From assembly GCF_036373705.1 (NCBI RefSeq), contig NC_089856.1:8984501-9048500 (forward strand): a stretch of DNA of 64,000 nucleotides, written 5' to 3'. Both the position numbers and the translations under genes were made by a program. Shown piece after piece: positions 60,901 through 64,000 of this stretch (within the stretch, counting starts at the first letter, position 1; each line of letters starts with the position of its first letter). Below the pieces are notes generated by a model, which did no database searches, had not been told where the DNA came from, and was given only the letters and a program-made list of their open reading frames with translations. Source of the DNA: Amia ocellicauda. Taxonomy: Eukaryota; Chordata; Actinopteri; Amiiformes; Amiidae.

Positions 60901-63900
60901 ATATCTGTTCAGCAGGAATTTAATCATGGTTTTGTTATGCATTGTATTCAGTATTATTCTGACAATGTGTAAATTAATTATGTATTTTCAGGAATACACA
61001 ATATAAATCAATTGGAATGAAAACATAACATTTCAGATGCAAAGCATTTGCTTATGATTTTAAGGTAAAATAAGTACAAGTTTACATAAGGATGAAAGAA
61101 GACCTAGTGCATTGCTCTTGTGAAGGGATTTCTAAATGTATAAGTTATAACCATAATAATAATAATAGGCTTTCTGCTTATGAGAAACAGCAGGGACCTC
61201 ACCTCAGCTTGGGCTTTCCAGAACTCAGCCTCCTTGGTGCTGTTCACCTCACAGTTGATGACCAGCACGTCTGGGAGGCAGCGGATATTGCGTGTCTGGA
61301 CCTGGAGAAAAAACAGCGGCCATTATATGGGGTAATGCACTGGTCAACCATTTTCCACCATAGTTTGGCAGTTGTGTACTGATGCAGCTATGCGCCACAT
61401 CCCTCCGTCCTGTCACAGAAGGGATGCAGAAACCCATAGTGCTCTAAAAAGTGCAGTCTAGGTCTGGAGTCCCTTACCTGTAGCGCGCTCACAGGCTGCA
61501 TAGACATCGATTATCATCATGCATTTGGTAAAGAGAGGAAATTCCACACTTTATGTCAATATATGAGAGTTCCCCAAAAGTGAGCAGAGGAAAAATGTTC
61601 AATACGATAATGGAAGTTCGTCATTGTTTCCAGAAAATGAACACCCCTACTTATGACTAATTTTACTGTCCTGGGCCACAATTGTGTGCTCTCTCCGTGG
61701 GGAATACCAGTCACAGTTGGCTCCAACTGTGCCCCAAGAGGAGTCTTTAACCACATGAGCCTCTACTTCTCAATTTTTCCAGATTGAATTCAGATTTAAA
61801 TGTCGTCTTAAGGAGATACACAACTGCCTCTGGTTTACAAAGTGCAACAGGTCACCAGAAAACAGGAAATCTGCAGAAGAGCATTTAATGTTGTCATTAG
61901 GGAGGGGATAACTGTAGGGCCAATACATCATCTGTTGATGCATTTCTTTGTGGGAGGGTGATACTGGTAGTCCCATGAGAGACAGACAGATACGACCACA
62001 GAAGAAGATAAGAATCACAGAAATGGTCACATGCACCTGGTGTTTCTAAAGTAGAGATGAAGTCACAGCTGGGGGAAAGGGATTTACCCTTTAAATGACC
62101 AATTACTGTTTCTAGGGTGGGGGGGGTTCTTACTTCTTGTCCCTAGGGGGGGTAGAGCTTGAACAGTGCATTCAAGTTAGTGTTTTACATTTGTTGTGTT
62201 CTAACACCCTGATTAGTTGTGTACTCTAGGTTACTGAATAGTACACTGAATAGGTTACACTACCCAGCTGGTGAGTGGCAAGACTTAGGTGTAAAATGGC
62301 AGTGTAAGTTCTACTCTGTATGTTTAGGCTGTAACCAAACGTAATACTGCTTTCTTGCCCTCTGATGGTTGCGTTCTTAATATATCCTCTTAAGTGGCAC
62401 ACTCCTTAACACACTCTGACAGTCAAAGTCTCCCATGCATAGCTTCAGTGATCCCTATCCAATCCCCCTGCCTTTTATAGAAACAGGTTTTCCACGGGAT
62501 GGATCTAATTTAAGCCACTGAGGGCAGGACACACACAGACAAGCACAGTTAACAGCTGCAACATGATTCTGTAAGGCTAGGCACCTGCAAGACATTATCC
62601 CTGCTGGTTTACTGTAAACTGCAGATTAGCGCAAACGAGAAGGCAGCTAACAAAGTCCCAGCCCTCAGGTTAACCTTTAAACATGGCGAGACGTGTAGGA
62701 TTTCAATCAAGGGAAGGGATGTCGAAACTATACAATCACTAGTAAGACCTCACCTAAAATACCGTCTAATTCTGATCCCCCCACATTATACCACTTTGTG
62801 TAACACAAGCACATCAAAGTTCACAAAGAGCATCATGCGGACCAGGGCTGTCACACTACTATGCCTTCCGATTGTGGTTCCACCCCAGTTCCCAGCTCCT
62901 GAATTGCACCAATTAAATGATCAACTGGATCAATTTAACACTTCTCTTCCAGACTTGGGGATTGTTTTGCGGGGGCAGAAACCAGAATTCACTGTGGGCC
63001 TCCAGGACCGGGGTCTGGCACCCGTGATCCAGCATGTTGTATAATTTTAAAAATACTTCCCCTCCTTTTCTTTTCTGCACATTTCACCCTTTATCCAAAC
63101 ATTATTAATTTGTTTGTTTAGCTTCCAAATGAATTGCCTGCAAAGCTTCAGAAGGCACAAGCATATGTGTGTGTGTGTGTGCGCATACTGTCAACATCTC
63201 TTCCGTGTCAGTGCAAGGCTTGTAGAAGTTAGCCAAGCTGATTCTCAACAGGAAACCCCAAACTGGAATGCAAAATAATTGAAAACACACTTGTTGACTT
63301 CTAGTGTTTGTTTGTCTTTTTCAAATGCTGATGCACTTTTCAATAGTTTTAACAAGGCTTAGACCCTTGCGTTGGACTGCACAGAGTGGATGCTTGGTTA
63401 CAAGGGGCAGACAGAGGCTCCCGGGAGGGACAGGGAGAGGAGGCAAGGGTTGTGGGGACTTACGGTGGGCTGGTACTTCTCACAGTTCTCACACCAGGCC
63501 TGGGTGCTCTGCTCCAGACAAATGCTCTTCTTCAGGATCTCTGCAAAGTCGTACTCCTTGATCGTCTTGTCTGGAAGGGAGGGTAACCGTAAGGAAATGC
63601 AGTTCATGTCAATAACACATTCCAATCGCCATCTATCCATCCCTTTTCAATATCCGCTTCATCTAGTAGTAAAGGGTCACAAAGAGCCACAGCCTAACCC
63701 AGAGGACACGGAGCACAGGTCAGGTACCCCCTGGACAGGAAGCCAGTGCAAGGCAGCACCAACTCCTTTGATAACTAATATTGGTCATTCATTCAAACAC
63801 TGGACTCACTTAACAGGCTTCTCCACAGGTCTCGGCTGTCTAGGCCCAGAGAGGATACAGCACTGGCGACTCACCGTGGGAGCTCCTCTCGGGGTAGTGC

Positions 63901-64000
63901 ATGGTGAAGAGCAGGGTGAGGGACGAGCGCACCGTCTCCTTGCCGCAGCGGCACAGGCTGCTGTTCTCCACCTCACAGCCGAACAGCCTGCCGATCACAG
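51966..64000 (-). CDS. pan2: PAN2 deadenylase catalytic subunit, C-terminal exons
   Basis: Fourteen exons join in frame and run off the window edge: 64000-63875, 63570-63464, 61301-61203, 60693-60620, 58809-58668, 58333-58196, 58082-58023, 57197-57107, 56367-56210, 55521-55378, 54984-54805, 54230-54137, 52965-52762 and 52000-51966. They encode ~550 residues, the C-terminal half. PAN2 works with PAN3 in the cytoplasm to start shortening mRNA poly(A) tails. The first exons cover the inactive ubiquitin-hydrolase-like domain ([49 protein letters not shown]). The last cover the DEDD exonuclease: GLDAEFVTL (Asp and Glu), [11 protein letters not shown] (Asp) and [12 protein letters not shown] (His and Asp) are all kept. 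The final 35-base exon gives [11 protein letters not shown], resembling the vertebrate C-terminus. The WD40 part lies beyond the window. Confidence 0.95.
55290..55376. repeat. (CACAGA)n-type simple repeat in a PAN2 intron
   Basis: Imperfect acacacagaccgag and cacacagacac units run right up to the donor of the 55521-55378 exon. A similar run lies at 56100-56208 beside the next donor. They explain the Cys/Val/Ser-rich frames on the - strand. Confidence 0.8.
58858..60385 (+). pseudogene. Old Tc1 element in a PAN2 intron
   Basis: Decayed transposase words survive on the + strand: [11 protein letters not shown]-like near 59630, then a stretch around ggtggcagcatcatgttatgggg (the GSSIMLWG region), then [11 protein letters not shown]-like near 59848. 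Stops and indels are many. The 5' part matches 32101-32520. The ends are approximately tatggtccttatagaatgtc and gggggtgtagactatgtata. Confidence 0.75.
62690..62860 (+). pseudogene. CR1/L2-like LINE 3' fragment
   Basis: The words aatcactagtaagacctcacctaaaatac and attctgatccccccacat correspond to the conserved 'VRPHLEY..W.P' end of LINE reverse transcriptases, with mutations. About 170 bp remain, in a PAN2 intron. Confidence 0.55.
63625..63775. repeat. Fish dispersed repeat fragment in a PAN2 intron
   Basis: tccatcccttttcaatatccgc, cacagcctaacccagagg and accccctggacaggaagccagtgcaaggc are diverged words of a repeat widespread in fish introns. No coding content is seen. Confidence 0.5.

Overview
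This is vertebrate nuclear DNA, almost certainly from a ray-finned fish. The genes have introns with GT/AG borders, and the protein fragments match vertebrate families. The repeats are the usual fish set: several Tc1/mariner families with TA target duplications, hAT elements with 8-bp duplications, tRNA-derived SINE pieces and CR1/L2-like LINE pieces. I cannot fix the species. All gene models below are assembled by eye from splice signals and remembered family similarity, without RNA or database evidence.

Layout. 1-9.1 kb (+): the last four coding exons of an acyl-CoA thioesterase / bile-acid-CoA:amino-acid N-acyltransferase-like gene, whose 6.7-kb intron is filled with inverted-repeat elements. 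11.2-11.7 kb (+): an SMCO3-like single-exon sequence broken by two stops and a frame change. 13.2-14.4 kb: a decayed DD36E Tc1/mariner element. 15.8-16.5 kb (-): an S100B-like calcium-binding gene with two coding exons, and possible non-coding 5' exons at 18.6 and 29.5 kb. 16.9-20.3 kb: two DD34E Tc1 elements facing each other. 21.5-28.8 kb: a tandem repeat of about 1.35 kb carrying a nest of SINE, hAT and Tc1 insertions. 30.9-32.1 kb: a second DD36E element with an uninterrupted 346-residue transposase. 34.8-38.2 kb (-): a two-Ig-domain, single-pass membrane adhesion protein resembling HEPACAM/SLAM proteins. 40.3-41.4 kb: a LINE reverse-transcriptase fragment and a Tc1 end. 44.2-47.9 kb (+): a complete INPP1-like inositol polyphosphate 1-phosphatase. 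48.9-50.2 kb: a third DD36E element, broken by one base. 52.0-64.0 kb (-): the C-terminal 14 exons of PAN2, the deadenylase catalytic subunit, running off the right edge.

The host genes have unrelated jobs (acyl-CoA metabolism, calcium signalling, adhesion, inositol phosphate turnover, mRNA deadenylation), so this is an ordinary gene neighbourhood and not an operon-like system. INPP1 and PAN2 converge tail to tail. The most notable content is mobile DNA: three near-identical 1.22-kb DD36E ('Incomer'-type) elements at different stages of decay, one apparently intact, and a four-layer insertion stack whose order can be read from target-site duplications.
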